NCBI RefSeq assembly: GCF_009663145.1
Contig: NZ_VKHR01000016.1
Span: 23-64,022 of the forward strand
Length of the DNA stretch: 64,000 nucleotides
Direction: 5' to 3'
Source: Shewanella sp. TC10
GTDB lineage: Bacteria; Pseudomonadota; Gammaproteobacteria; Enterobacterales; Shewanellaceae
The position numbers and the translations under genes were made by a program. Within the stretch, counting starts at the first letter, position 1. Each line of letters opens with the position of its first letter. A model generated the notes under the pieces. It worked only from the letters and a program-made list of their open reading frames with translations. It did not search any database and was not told where the DNA came from. Of this stretch, positions 45,075 through 54,295 are shown piece after piece.

Positions 45075-46290
45075 GAGTTGCCTCCACTCCATTTACATTA
45101 TCATTTGTATGTTGTTCTGGTTTAGAATTAATTGACTGATAAATAGGAAATGATAGTCGAATCAAACAACCTTTATTCGGTTGTGACGAAACTTGTACAG
45201 TACCATTATGATTGCGAACCACAGTTTGAACCACCGCAAGACCTAAACCAGTACCCTGACTCTTAGTGGTAAAAAAAGGTTCTAGTATTTGCTGTTGCAT
45301 ATCAGCTGCTAACCCTTTGCCATTATCAATAACATCAATATGGATGTGAGTATCTGATGCAGCAGTTATGAGCCTAATTTCGGTAGCATTAGCTTCTAAG
45401 CTATTCATCACTAAGTTATTAATTGCTGAGCTTAAAGCATTCCCGTTCGCTAATATCTTCTCACTAGAGTGATTAAAATATTTTAACTTACATTGTTTGT
45501 TTTCAACTATAGGTTCACAGCTCGCTAGCACAGGCTCAATGATATCTTCCGCAGTCATGGGTTCAGACACATCATCTTGTTTATTTTTCGCCATTAGCAG
45601 CATGTCATTTACTTGGCGCTCAAGCTCATTAAGTCTATCAACGAGTTTTGTTTGAAAACGTTTTTTGGCTGTATCATTTAGCTTAGGACTTGCCAAGTTT
45701 GATGCATACAGCATCGCAGCAGAAAGTGGCGTTCTTACCTGGTGAGCTAATGTCGCTACCATTTTGCCTAGTGCGGATAAGCGCTGCAGGTGAGATAAGT
45801 TTTTTTGTAATAAACGGGTTTCTGTTAAATCAGTTAATACAATTAATTGTCCAGGTTCCGGTGTCAGCGGTGTAATGGCTAGCTTAACTCTACGACCATT
45901 TTTAAGTGAGACTTCATGACCATCATCTTCTTGGGGAGAGAAAGCACGATTAATGATATCAAACCATTTAGCACCTTGAAGCGGTCGACCTAATAATTCT
46001 GTAGCAACTGGATTAGCTAGAGTGACCAAGCCATCTCCATTGATAATCACAACACCAGAAGGCATTGCTTGAAGGATATGCGCCATTTGATTCGACATAT
46101 TCGCCGCCTTTTGCGGTGTGGAACGCCCAATGTGCTCAGCTGAACCTTTACTAGATGCTGTAATTAGGCTCTCAACACCTTTTACACTGGTACTCGTGTC
46201 ATTATAGCTATCACTTAAAGAATCCACTACATCTAATAGGGAGCTTGGCTCTATCATAGTTTGCGCTGAACTGTTGTGTGCCGAAAACAT
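45067..46290 (-). CDS. flrB: Flagellar sensor histidine kinase FlrB
   Basis: FlrB (407 aa) phosphorylates FlrC. It has no membrane segments, so it is cytoplasmic. A PAS-like domain (about 68-155) is followed by the HisKA H-box LAHQVRTPLSAAM with the phospho-histidine near residue 183, and the HATPase part with NxxxxN-like LVMNSLEANA, DNGKGL and GTGLGLAVV. ATG 46290 is chosen because GGAG lies five bases upstream; a GTG two codons earlier overlaps that site. It is preceded by a sigma-54 promoter, as for Vibrio flrBC. Confidence 0.94.
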   Translation of the reverse strand: MFSAHNSSAQTMIEPSSLLDVVDSLSDSYNDTSTSVKGVESLITASSKGSAEHIGRSTPQKAANMSNQMAHILQAMPSGVVIINGDGLVTLANPVATELLGRPLQGAKWFDIINRAFSPQEDDGHEVSLKNGRRVKLAITPLTPEPGQLIVLTDLTETRLLQKNLSHLQRLSALGKMVATLAHQVRTPLSAAMLYASNLASPKLNDTAKKRFQTKLVDRLNELERQVNDMLLMAKNKQDDVSEPMTAEDIIEPVLASCEPIVENKQCKLKYFNHSSEKILANGNALSSAINNLVMNSLEANATEIRLITAASDTHIHIDVIDNGKGLAADMQQQILEPFFTTKSQGTGLGLAVVQTVVRNHNGTVQVSSQPNKGCLIRLSFPIYQSINSKPEQHTNDNVNGVEATHG

Positions 46291-46329
46291 AGCCACTCCG
46301 TCAAAATATTATCTTTGGTTAGAGCTAAT

Positions 46330-46344
46330 GCATTTGATGTGCCA
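46330..46344 (-). promoter_or_regulatory. Sigma-54 promoter for flrBC
   Basis: TGGCAC-N5-ATGC on the - strand (46344 to 46330) has a perfect -24 element and GG-N10-GC spacing. It lies about 40 bases ahead of the flrB start and just downstream of the flrA terminator. Confidence 0.85.
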
Positions 46345-46369
46345 AAACATAACTATTGTTTATAGACAT

Positions 46370-46397
46370 AAAAAAAGCATGCCTAAGGCATGCTTTT
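46370..46397 (-). terminator. Terminator after flrA
   Basis: GCATGCC (46377-46383) and its complement (46387-46393) with loop TAA, extended by A-T pairs, are followed on the - strand by seven T. Confidence 0.9.
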
Positions 46398-46423
46398 ACT
46401 GTAACAGTTAAATCGTAAATTGG

Positions 46424-47854
46424 TTAATCTTTACTCATTCCATACTTGCGCATTTTCTCAACAAGCGTCGTTCTTCGTATTCCCAACATTTCAGCAGCAC
46501 GAGCAACGACATTATCTTGCTGTTCTAGAGCTTGGCGGATCATATCGATTTCTAGCTCAGCTAATAAGTCTTTAAGGTTAACGCCTTCTGGAGGTAACTC
46601 ACTTGGGAAACGCGTTTCAGGGATCTCAATAGGTTCATCATCACTGAAAATTGACGCTAAAGCATCACGTTCTTGTTGCTCTTCACTGATCTCAACACTG
46701 TACTCTGGCACATCGATATAACGATACTTACGAGGTAAATCATTAACATCAACAAGTCCACCGGGGAAAAGTATCGTTAGGCGTTCAACCAAGTTAGATA
46801 ATTCACGAACGTTACCTGACCAATTATGTTCCTTTAATGATTCTATAGCACGTTGAGTAAAACGGATTTTACCACGGCCTTCATTAAAGACTCTGCTAAC
46901 CAGTTCTTGTAGTAGCAGTGGTACATCATCACGACGCTCACTTAATGATGGCATCTCGATTGGGAATACATTTAAACGATAGTAAAGATCTTCACGGAAC
47001 AAGTTTTCATTAATCATCGTTTCTAAATCACGATGCGTTGCAGCTACCACCCGTACATCCGTTGTGATGGTTTTCGAACCACCTACTCTTTCAAACACTT
47101 TTTCTTGAAGCACACGCAGTAGCTTAACCTGCATTTGCAAAGGCATATCACCAATTTCATCTAAAAACAGCGTGCCATTTTCAGCTAATTCAAAACGACC
47201 TTTTCGGGTAGAAATCGCGCCAGTAAAAGAGCCTTTTTCATGGCCAAAAAGCTCACTTTCTAACAATTCTGGTGGGATAGCGCCACAATTTACAGGAATA
47301 AAAGGACCGTCACGGCGCTCAGACATGTAATGGATATTACGCGCGACAACTTCTTTACCAGTTCCTGATTGACCTAATACCAATACCGTCGCATCAGAAG
47401 AAGCAACTTGGCTTATCAGATGACGAACGTTGGCTATGCCTTCACTACGCCCAACAAGTGAACGGAATAACTTAGTTTGATTAGCACTGGTTGGAATTTG
47501 TGGTTGTTTAGCCTGACCGTAGACTTGGCAAAAATGTAACAGCTCAGTTAGTTGTGGGTAGTTAATGGGCTCATCAATAGTGCCTAAAACATTGACACCA
47601 TTTACTTCAAGAGCACCAATTAATAATACGGGCTGCCACGGAATTGATGACTGAACATCTTTAATAAATTCAGGAGATACAGATTCAGTATCTATGACTA
47701 AGGCTCTGAAACGCGATTCGCGCGTTAATGACGCAAGATCATCTGTAGTGATGATATGGTGTTTTTCATCTAAAAATTCAAAAATACAACAAAGACGAGA
47801 CACACGCTCAGAAGGTTCAGCAACAATTAAAATTCGTTGTTCTATTTGCATCAT
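46424..47854 (-). CDS. flrA: FlrA, master sigma-54 activator of the polar flagellum
   Basis: FlrA (476 aa; FleQ in Pseudomonas) starts the flagellar cascade with RpoN. The N-terminal FleQ-type domain (about 5-115) is receiver-like but has no usual phospho-acceptor set. The AAA+ domain has Walker A GQSGTGKE at 161-168, LFLDEIGDMP, and the sigma-54 contact loop reading GSFTGA (208-213) in place of the usual GAFTGA. A Fis-type helix-turn-helix (VARAAEMLGIRRTTLVEKM) ends it. It is expressed alone from a sigma-70-like promoter and followed by a terminator. Confidence 0.94.
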   Translation of the reverse strand: MMQIEQRILIVAEPSERVSRLCCIFEFLDEKHHIITTDDLASLTRESRFRALVIDTESVSPEFIKDVQSSIPWQPVLLIGALEVNGVNVLGTIDEPINYPQLTELLHFCQVYGQAKQPQIPTSANQTKLFRSLVGRSEGIANVRHLISQVASSDATVLVLGQSGTGKEVVARNIHYMSERRDGPFIPVNCGAIPPELLESELFGHEKGSFTGAISTRKGRFELAENGTLFLDEIGDMPLQMQVKLLRVLQEKVFERVGGSKTITTDVRVVAATHRDLETMINENLFREDLYYRLNVFPIEMPSLSERRDDVPLLLQELVSRVFNEGRGKIRFTQRAIESLKEHNWSGNVRELSNLVERLTILFPGGLVDVNDLPRKYRYIDVPEYSVEISEEQQERDALASIFSDDEPIEIPETRFPSELPPEGVNLKDLLAELEIDMIRQALEQQDNVVARAAEMLGIRRTTLVEKMRKYGMSKD

Positions 47855-47952
47855 GTAAGAAGGCCAAAGCTCTAGTTATTAGTTATTCAAGGTCATATTC
47901 ATGTTATTAGGTCTTTAACTGCTCAAAAATCAGAGCCTCGACTTGAATATTG

Positions 47953-47980
47953 ATTATCGCGCTATATTTATTGATGTCAA
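47953..47980 (-). promoter_or_regulatory. Sigma-70-type promoter for flrA
   Basis: On the - strand TTGACA (47980-47975) is separated by 16 bases from GATAAT (47958-47953). The -35 is a perfect match and the -10 has one mismatch. It lies about 100 bases ahead of the flrA start. Confidence 0.7.
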
Positions 47981-48276
47981 AACCTACCGGCTCAGTGACA
48001 CAATTATAATATAAACATTAACATAGCAGAATGCATACTCATATTTTTTAATCTTTACTTAAATATAGCCAAACCTGCAATAAAGTTTAAACGAATACGC
48101 AAAAAATAAATATTGTATTATCAGAGCATGAGAATCAAGTATCACGAGCTATTATTCTACCATGCTGTTGATTTAAGTCACTAACAGTTGTTTTTATAGG
48201 CAACTTTAATGATTTAGTTAAGAGGTACGCTATAAAATAGACGAGTTAACTGAAGTGTTTATCATCAAATAGAGCT
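47981..48276. other. Gene-free stretch between fliS terminator and flrA promoter
   Basis: About 300 very AT-rich bases with no reading frame or strong inverted repeat. Regulatory sites for flrA would be expected here but none is recognised. Confidence 0.5.
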
Positions 48277-48301
48277 TAAAAAAAAGACGCCATCGGCGTC
48301 T
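48277..48301 (-). terminator. Terminator after fliS
   Basis: AGACGCC (48285-48291) pairs with 48295-48301 with a three-base loop. On the - strand it is followed by a run of eight T. It lies 25 bases after the fliS stop. Confidence 0.92.
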
Positions 48302-48325
48302 ATTTTTTAAAGGTAACATATAGTA

Positions 48326-48730
48326 TCAACTAGCTTCAGATGTCATTTGATGCATATCTTGAGGGATAGCATCCCAACCTTCTTTAATGGTTCGTAGAAT
48401 GACTGTTACATCATCAATGGCTTTAACATCATTGTTCATATTAGCTTCTGAAATACGGCGTAACATGAAATCATATAAGTCACTTAAATTACTAGCAACA
48501 GAGTCTTTCACATCCATATTCAAGCTATTATTTAAGCCATTAATAATGCCAATAGCCTTATTGATGGCAACGCCTTTTCCTTGTAGATCTTGAGTTTCAA
48601 TTGCGTAGCGGCTCTGGGCTAAACGCAAAAGAGCACCATCAAACATCATTTGGATAATTCGATGGGGGGACGCAACAGCAATCTCACTATCTAGAGATAC
48701 TTTGCGGTAAGATTTTATTGATCCTCTCAT
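48326..48730 (-). CDS. fliS: Flagellin export chaperone FliS
   Basis: FliS (134 aa) binds the C-terminus of flagellin and holds it unfolded for export. The family start SYRKVSLDSEIAVASPHRIIQMMFDGALLRLAQ and the GINKAIGIINGLNNSLNM segment are both seen (fragments: HRIIQMMFDGAL, INGLNNSLNM), and the all-helical length is usual. It is the last gene of the flaG-fliD-flaI-fliS run and ends in a strong terminator. Confidence 0.95.
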   Translation of the reverse strand: MRGSIKSYRKVSLDSEIAVASPHRIIQMMFDGALLRLAQSRYAIETQDLQGKGVAINKAIGIINGLNNSLNMDVKDSVASNLSDLYDFMLRRISEANMNNDVKAIDDVTVILRTIKEGWDAIPQDMHQMTSEAS

Positions 48731-48742
48731 AGGTCACCTTCG

Positions 48743-49063
48743 CTACTTATTTGAATCGATTGACTGATATACATTTATTTGGCGCTGATTTTTTTTTCTA
48801 GCTTGAAGTAAAGATTGAATGTGCTTAAGAACATTATTTGCCCTTTTTTCAAAACCTTCACCAATCACAATTTGATCCTGAAGTGTTTTTCTAGCAACAT
48901 CCACATCACTTTCATCAATACTATCGAGTAAAATTTGACGCTCTCCAATCAATACAAGCAATTTAGATACCAACTCGTCAGATTTTTCATTTTCTGATGG
49001 TGTGTTTTCTAATAACTGAAGTGTTTCTTCAATAACATCATTTTTATTATTTAATTGATTCAT
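48743..49063 (-). CDS. flaI: FliT-like flagellar chaperone, FlaI of polar flagellum clusters
   Basis: The 106-aa helical, charged protein sits between fliD and fliS, the usual place of FliT, the FliD chaperone, called FlaI in Vibrio clusters. Sequence identity to FliT is not obvious; features seen are a Glu/Asp-rich N-terminal helix, a central helix ERQILLDSI and a Lys/Arg-rich C-terminal helix. The role as a FliD chaperone is inferred mainly from position and size. Confidence 0.7.
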   Translation of the reverse strand: MNQLNNKNDVIEETLQLLENTPSENEKSDELVSKLLVLIGERQILLDSIDESDVDVARKTLQDQIVIGEGFEKRANNVLKHIQSLLQARKKNQRQINVYQSIDSNK

Positions 49064-49085
49064 ATACTTTAAACAGTAATTAAAC

Positions 49086-50453
49086 TTAGTTCTGTGCTAC
49101 CGAACCAGGAAGTGAGTTTAAACGTTCCACTAATCCTGAACTTTGCTGGTTTAATGAGGCGACCACTAAGTCCATCGCATTAAACTGTTTAAATAAGCGT
49201 GCTTCAAGTAGCTCCATTTTCAAACTGAAAGCTTCACGCTGATCATCTAAACGACTTTTTTCACTGGTTAGACTGTTATTGCGGCTATCGATTAAGCCGC
49301 CGGTTTTGACATAACCTTCAACCATGGTATCTAAACGATTTGCAATCCCAGTATCGGGGGTTGCAAATAACCCTTCAACTAAATCCATGTTTTCACTGAT
49401 TGCTGTATCTAGTTTTTCACTGTCAATTGACATTTTGCCGTAGCGGTCTGTTTCAATACCTATGTCATATAATGCAACGGTTTGCCCATCTACATCGACT
49501 CGGTTACTGATCATACTTCTCATTTGGGATTCAATTGAACGGATCATTGAATCGCCTTGAAGCGCAGCCGCTTCTTCTTTTTCAGTGTCGTATTTAGACA
49601 TGTCACTGATTGATGTCACCAAAGTATTATATGCATCAACAAATGCCTGAACATTTTCTTTAACGAGCTCGTCATCTTGCTCAATTTTTAATGTTGATGT
49701 TTGAGATACATCCGCACTTGTTAGCGACAGTGTGACACCAGCAATGGCATCTGTTACTTCATTAGATTGTGATGTTACTTTTTGGCCATCTATGTATAAA
49801 ATGGCATTTTCTGCACTTTGCAGTGTCGTCAAATTTCCAGCACCGAACATATCATTTAATCCGGAGCCTGTAGAATCGGTAGCTGTAATTGTCACTTCGT
49901 TATCAGTACCAGGCTCATCTGAGCTAAATACTAATCGACTACCTGCATCACTTTTAATGATTGTCGCTGTTACACCTGAGTTGTCAGTTGCGCCATTGAT
50001 TTTTTTGGCAATATCTTCAAGTGAATCTGTCGCTTCAATATCTACAGAAAATGCTTCACCATTAACCGATAAATCAAGGCTGCCCGTTCCCACACCGAGA
50101 CTGGGATCAGCAACATTGGTACCTGCTACTTTATGTGAAGAGGCAAGTTGCTCTACTTGAATTTGATAACTGCCTGTTTGTGCAGTTTTATCAGCCGTAG
50201 CGCCAAAATAAATACTTTCGCCAGTAGATACTTTACGAATGTTAAGTGCGTCAGGGTCACTCAATTTCTCTAAAGCATCTTGGAATGTAGACAGTTTACT
50301 TTTCAATGAACCGATAGCAGACACTTTCGCATCAATGCTCGCTTCACTTTTATCAAATAATGCTTCTTTAGGAAGTTTTTCAGCATCTACAAGAACACCT
50401 ACAATGGTGTTGATATCTAGGCCAGAGCCAATACCGGTTGCTGTTAATGCCAT
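49086..50453 (-). CDS. fliD: Flagellar filament cap protein FliD
   Basis: FliD (455 aa) forms the cap under which flagellin subunits fold. The N-terminal conserved segment (GIGSGLDINTIVGVLVDAEK) and the C-terminal coiled-coil (QFNAMDLVVASLNQQSSGL) are clear, with D2/D3-like middle domains. Length is typical of polar FliD. It lies 90 bases after flaG and about 20 before flaI. Confidence 0.95.
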   Translation of the reverse strand: MALTATGIGSGLDINTIVGVLVDAEKLPKEALFDKSEASIDAKVSAIGSLKSKLSTFQDALEKLSDPDALNIRKVSTGESIYFGATADKTAQTGSYQIQVEQLASSHKVAGTNVADPSLGVGTGSLDLSVNGEAFSVDIEATDSLEDIAKKINGATDNSGVTATIIKSDAGSRLVFSSDEPGTDNEVTITATDSTGSGLNDMFGAGNLTTLQSAENAILYIDGQKVTSQSNEVTDAIAGVTLSLTSADVSQTSTLKIEQDDELVKENVQAFVDAYNTLVTSISDMSKYDTEKEEAAALQGDSMIRSIESQMRSMISNRVDVDGQTVALYDIGIETDRYGKMSIDSEKLDTAISENMDLVEGLFATPDTGIANRLDTMVEGYVKTGGLIDSRNNSLTSEKSRLDDQREAFSLKMELLEARLFKQFNAMDLVVASLNQQSSGLVERLNSLPGSVAQN

Positions 50454-50542
50454 AGTTTCCTCACATAGTATTCAATAAAATCGTTTACGCTTCTTTATCA
50501 CAAAAGATTGATTGCGAAAAATTAACTACAAAATCTCTTTAT

Positions 50543-50932
50543 TTACGCTTCAGTATTAAGCAATAATCCGGCCACTTCAGCTAGCTTTTGCGACAGTTCT
50601 AACGCTTCTTCGTTAGGGATCTGCCTAATGACGTCACCAGAGTCGATATCCATAACACTGATCACATTTTTACCAGAGTCGTCATCAACTTTAAAAGCTA
50701 GGCCTTTACGCATTATTGACGCCATGTCATTAAGATCATCTGTGACTTCCGATAAGTTCTTTTCTTCAGGTTTCTTATCAGTATAGTCTTGCTCATGCTG
50801 TTCTGATTTAGCCAGCTCTGATACTTTTGTTTTTTCCTCAGCCTGTTGAGTTTTGCTTTCAGCTAACTGACGCGTGCCCATATTATCAATAAGGGTATTT
50901 GAGGCGCTAGTAAAATTGATATCCATACTCAT
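50543..50932 (-). CDS. flaG: FlaG family flagellar protein
   Basis: FlaG (129 aa) affects filament length in polar flagella. The N-terminal half is polar and low-complexity with Gln/Glu/Lys; the C-terminal half carries the FlaG signature LAFKVDDDSGKNVISVMD and GDVIRQIPNEEAL. It follows flaB, from which it is separated by a terminator, and leads fliD. A weak sigma-28-like sequence may lie upstream but is not convincing. Confidence 0.92.
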   Translation of the reverse strand: MSMDINFTSASNTLIDNMGTRQLAESKTQQAEEKTKVSELAKSEQHEQDYTDKKPEEKNLSEVTDDLNDMASIMRKGLAFKVDDDSGKNVISVMDIDSGDVIRQIPNEEALELSQKLAEVAGLLLNTEA

Positions 50933-51016
50933 CTTACTCCTCTGAATTGTTATTATTGTAAAGCCATATGATTCGTTAAAGAGTTATCACTCTAAAACGA
51001 ACAAGATTAAAACGAT

Positions 51017-51044
51017 AAAAGGGAGACCTTTCAAGATCTCCCTT
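51017..51044 (-). terminator. Terminator after flaB
   Basis: AAGGGAGA (51019-51026) and its complement (51037-51044) form an 8-bp stem; TTTT follows on the - strand. It lies 35 bases after the flaB stop. Confidence 0.85.
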
Positions 51045-51077
51045 CTTTAATTCTAATATTTAAACAGACTATTCAAA

Positions 51078-51896
51078 TTATAGAAGAGATAAAGCCACTT
51101 GAGGTAGCTGGTTAGCTTGTGCAAGCATCGCAGAACCTGTTTGCTGTAATACTTGGTTCTTAGTCATTTCTGCAGTTTCTTTAGCGAAATCCACATCAAC
51201 AATACGTGATTTTGCATCTGCAACGTTTGCTTGAGTGTTCGCACTGTTAGCAATGTTATGCGCTAAACGGTTTTGTTTAGCACCTAAATCTGCACGTTGA
51301 CTATCAATTGTTTTGATAGCAGCGTCAATTTTGCCAAGAGCAGAAGCACGACCAGCAGACGTCGCATTAGTTAATGCCGCAACAGATAAGCTAGTAGAAT
51401 CACTTGTTTTAACTGTGATAGTAATATCTTCACCATCTTGGTGACCTACTTGGAAGTTTTTACCGGTTGAGAAACTACCATCTAATAATTTGGTTTCACC
51501 AAATGCAGTATTGTTACCAATCTCAGTGATTTCTAATGCAAGCTCATCCATTTCTGCTTTAATTGCTGTTAAATCTGCAGTACTGTTTGCACCATTCTCA
51601 GATTGTACCGTCAAGTCACGCATACGCTGAAGCATGTTTGTTTGCTCCTGCATTGCGCCTTCAGAAATTTGTGCAATTGAGATTGCATCATTTGCGTTAC
51701 GCATACCCACTTCTAAACCACGAACTTGAGAGTTCAAACGGTTAGAGATAGCTAAACCCGCTGCATCATCTTTTGCGCTGTTAATACGTAAACCACTTGA
51801 TAAACGTTCCATCGATGTGGCTAAATTTGAAGTTGAAGAATTTAAGTTCTTCTGCGCTTTCATTGAAGTGACGTTTGTATTTACTGTAATAGCCAT
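51078..51896 (-). CDS. flaB: Flagellin FlaB
   Basis: FlaB (272 aa) is a short flagellin made of D0 and D1 only: the N-terminal helices ([20 protein letters not shown]) and C-terminal helices ([20 protein letters not shown]) are joined by a small middle with no D2/D3 domain. It is close to FlaA next door, with most differences in the middle 80 residues. A good sigma-28 promoter lies 80-106 bases upstream and a terminator on both sides, so it is expressed on its own. The FlaA/FlaB naming follows Shewanella gene order. Confidence 0.94.
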   Translation of the reverse strand: MAITVNTNVTSMKAQKNLNSSTSNLATSMERLSSGLRINSAKDDAAGLAISNRLNSQVRGLEVGMRNANDAISIAQISEGAMQEQTNMLQRMRDLTVQSENGANSTADLTAIKAEMDELALEITEIGNNTAFGETKLLDGSFSTGKNFQVGHQDGEDITITVKTSDSTSLSVAALTNATSAGRASALGKIDAAIKTIDSQRADLGAKQNRLAHNIANSANTQANVADAKSRIVDVDFAKETAEMTKNQVLQQTGSAMLAQANQLPQVALSLL

Positions 51897-51932
51897 AATT
51901 TGATTTCCTCTTTATACCTGGCTTTAAAACTT

Positions 51933-51952
51933 GCCTGTCTCTATTGCCAGGC
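51933..51952 (-). other. Leader hairpin of flaB
   Basis: GCCTG (51933-51937) pairs with CAGGC (51948-51952) across a 10-base loop in the 5' untranslated region, about 40 bases before the start codon. flaA has a comparable hairpin. Confidence 0.4.
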
Positions 51953-51975
51953 GGGTCTATTGGGTTACAAATACT

Positions 51976-52002
51976 TTAACGGCAGCAATTTTAGATACTT
52001 TA
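51976..52002 (-). promoter_or_regulatory. Sigma-28 promoter for flaB
   Basis: On the - strand TAAAGTAT (from 52002) and GCCGTTAA (51983-51976) match TAAAGTTT-N11-GCCGATAA with one -10 change and exact spacing of 15 bases between TAAA and the octamer. Confidence 0.87.
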
Positions 52003-52065
52003 GTTTTTTTTGAACATTTTTCACTCAAAGCCTTACTTTATTTAAAAACAACAACTTACAGATGC

Positions 52066-52102
52066 AAAAAGCCATATTTATCTTAAAAAGAAAATATGGC
52101 TT
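52066..52102 (-). terminator. Terminator after flaA
   Basis: GCCATATTT (52071-52079) pairs with 52092-52100, extended by two A-T pairs; five T follow on the - strand. It lies between the two flagellin genes. Confidence 0.88.
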
Positions 52103-52148
52103 AATTTAATGACTAACGAAAAAGTTGCGTATTAGCTTAATTAGTTTA

Positions 52149-52970
52149 TTAACCTAATAAGGATAACGCGACTTGAGGCAGTTGGTTAGCTTGGGCTAAC
52201 ATTGAGCTACCCGTTTGTTGCAACACTTGATTTTTAGTCATTTCAGCAGTTTCTTTGGCAAAGTCGACATCAACAATACGTGACTTTGCATCTGCAACGT
52301 TAGCTTGAGTATTTGCACTGTTAGCAATGTTATGAGCTAGACGGTTTTGTTTCGCACCTAAGTCTGCCCGCTGGGTATCAATATTTTTAATTGCCGCATC
52401 AATTTTGGTAAGCGCTGAGGCACGTCCTGCTGAAGTCGCATTAGTTAAAGCGCCTACAGATAGACTTGCCGCGTTGCTTGTTTTTACTGTGATGCTGATA
52501 TCTTCACCATCTTGATGGCCAACTTGGAAAGTTTTACCAGCAGAAAAGCCACCTGTTAATAATTTAGTATCACCAAAAGCAGTACTATCACCAATAGCAG
52601 TAATCTCTTCTGCTAATTGGTCCATTTCGGCTTTCAGAGCAGCTAAGTCTGCAGTACTGTTCGCACCATTTTCAGATTGAATGGTTAAATCACGCATACG
52701 CTGCAACATATTGGTTTGTTCTTGCATCGCACCTTCAGAAATCTGCGCAATCGAAATAGCATCGTTTGCATTACGCATACCAACATCTAAGCCACGAACT
52801 TGTGAGTTCAAACGGTTAGAAATCGCTAAACCAGCGGCATCATCTTTTGCACTGTTAATGCGTAAACCACTTGATAAGCGTTCCATCGATGTCGCCAATC
52901 CTTGGGTAGAAGCATTCAAATTTTTCTGCGCTTTCATTGATGTAACGTTGGTATTTACTGTAATAGCCAT
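52149..52970 (-). CDS. flaA: Flagellin FlaA
   Basis: FlaA (273 aa) has the same D0/D1-only architecture as FlaB and near-identical ends; it differs mostly between residues 110 and 200 and has one extra C-terminal glycine. It would form part of the filament, and in Shewanella two such flagellins occupy different zones. No sigma-28 or sigma-54 match was found in the 110 bases upstream, where only a hairpin is seen; expression may come from another promoter type or from the flgK/flgL transcript, since no terminator separates flgL and flaA. Confidence 0.94.
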   Translation of the reverse strand: MAITVNTNVTSMKAQKNLNASTQGLATSMERLSSGLRINSAKDDAAGLAISNRLNSQVRGLDVGMRNANDAISIAQISEGAMQEQTNMLQRMRDLTIQSENGANSTADLAALKAEMDQLAEEITAIGDSTAFGDTKLLTGGFSAGKTFQVGHQDGEDISITVKTSNAASLSVGALTNATSAGRASALTKIDAAIKNIDTQRADLGAKQNRLAHNIANSANTQANVADAKSRIVDVDFAKETAEMTKNQVLQQTGSSMLAQANQLPQVALSLLG

Positions 52971-52997
52971 AAATTTATCCTCATTCTTAGTTTTGTT

Positions 52998-53018
52998 GCC
53001 AAGACTTTGGAGCTTGGC
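52998..53018 (-). other. Leader hairpin of flaA
   Basis: GCCAAG (52998-53003) pairs with CTTGGC (53013-53018) across a 9-base loop, about 28 bases ahead of the start codon. Confidence 0.4.
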
Positions 53019-53081
53019 TAAATTTTACAATTTAACGTTGGTTTTTCTTGTTCATATATCTTACGAGATTCAAACGCCTAG

Positions 53082-54284
53082 CTAGATATAGTCAAACAAT
53101 GAAATAGAACCTACTTTGCCGAATACACTCGACACGGCATTTAATGCCAGTTGCTGTTTTTCAAACTCAGTTATTGCCGCTGCATAGTCCAAATCTTCAA
53201 GCATGGAGAGTGCACTATCATTAACAATTTTTTCTTCAGCGTGATGAGTAGAAATACTCTCTAAACTCTTCAAGCTATTGCCAGCAATACTTCTTGCTGT
53301 ACTGACTTGAATTTGACCACTATCAATATTATTCAATAGCTGTGCCAACTTTGAATTCCCTTGGGAAGTATTTGGAATTGTAGGGTCCTCAAGCATTGAA
53401 ATCGCTTCATTCAAGGTATCTAAAATACTGACAGTTTCTTGAGGTTCCATGGTAAAAGAGTCACCTGCAACAGGCTGCCCAGACAACTTAACCTCTATCC
53501 CGTTAAAGCTCACAGGGTTACTTGGGTCAAAATTAGGTACTGTAGAAACCACTGTGCCGCCAGAATCTTGAATTTGTAAATCTATCACCCCAGCATTATC
53601 AACAAAGTTAAACGTGTAGGTATCTTCAATATGGGCGGCAGAGTCAAAAATAGCTGCCTTTTCAACGGTGAACTCGCCTTGTTGTGATGGCAAATAATTG
53701 ACGCCATAATCACCTAACGGATTTGGAGCGTTCATAAATACCGTATCACCTGGCACATTTGTTCCGACGGTAACACCAGAGGCAACAACGCTTTGCCGCT
53801 CTCCGCTATCACCGCTATATACAATTTGACCGTTACTATCAAAAGCAAACGGTGGATTATTAGTATCATTACCAGCAAAGATGTAATTACCCGATTCATC
53901 TCTTGTGTTGGCAATTGACATTAGCTCTTCTAAGCTATCTTTCATTTCATCGGCAATCATTTGCCGTTCAGATTGAGACAAACTACCGTTTGCAGCCCGT
54001 TGAAATTGCTCACGCATACTGCTCAATATCGTTTCAGTACTTCCAAGCTTGCTTTCACTTAAACCAAGATGCTTTTGGGCATAATCGATATTTTTGACAT
54101 ATTGGTCTACTAACGAGTTTTTCTGTCGTAAATTATCAACACCGATAGCGGCAACGGGATCATCACCTGCAGTATTGATTTTTTTACCGCTGGCTAATTG
54201 TTCAAGAATCTTATTAGTTGCCGACTGCCCTTTAGAAATACTGCTCGTATTTTGATTAAACATCTGAGCGGTTGAAATTCGCAT
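53082..54284 (-). CDS. flgL: Hook-filament junction protein FlgL (HAP3)
   Basis: FlgL (400 aa) joins hook and filament with FlgK. The flagellin-like N-terminus MRISTAQMFNQNTSSISKGQ (20 residues) and C-terminal helices (LDYAAAITEFEKQQLALNA) bracket a middle domain. Its length is that of Vibrio/Shewanella FlgL. It follows flgK by 11 bases and precedes flaA without a terminator. Confidence 0.94.
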   Translation of the reverse strand: MRISTAQMFNQNTSSISKGQSATNKILEQLASGKKINTAGDDPVAAIGVDNLRQKNSLVDQYVKNIDYAQKHLGLSESKLGSTETILSSMREQFQRAANGSLSQSERQMIADEMKDSLEELMSIANTRDESGNYIFAGNDTNNPPFAFDSNGQIVYSGDSGERQSVVASGVTVGTNVPGDTVFMNAPNPLGDYGVNYLPSQQGEFTVEKAAIFDSAAHIEDTYTFNFVDNAGVIDLQIQDSGGTVVSTVPNFDPSNPVSFNGIEVKLSGQPVAGDSFTMEPQETVSILDTLNEAISMLEDPTIPNTSQGNSKLAQLLNNIDSGQIQVSTARSIAGNSLKSLESISTHHAEEKIVNDSALSMLEDLDYAAAITEFEKQQLALNAVSSVFGKVGSISLFDYI

Positions 54285-54295
54285 AACTGATTCTC

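Noticed and set aside
50940-51016. Sigma-28 promoter for flaG
   Set aside because: The best candidate matches only about five of eight -10 bases and three of four -35 bases, too weak to list.
52971-53081. Sigma-28 or sigma-54 promoter for flaA
   Set aside because: TAAA elements have spacing of 12 rather than 15 to the nearest GCC, and no GG-N10-GC was found.
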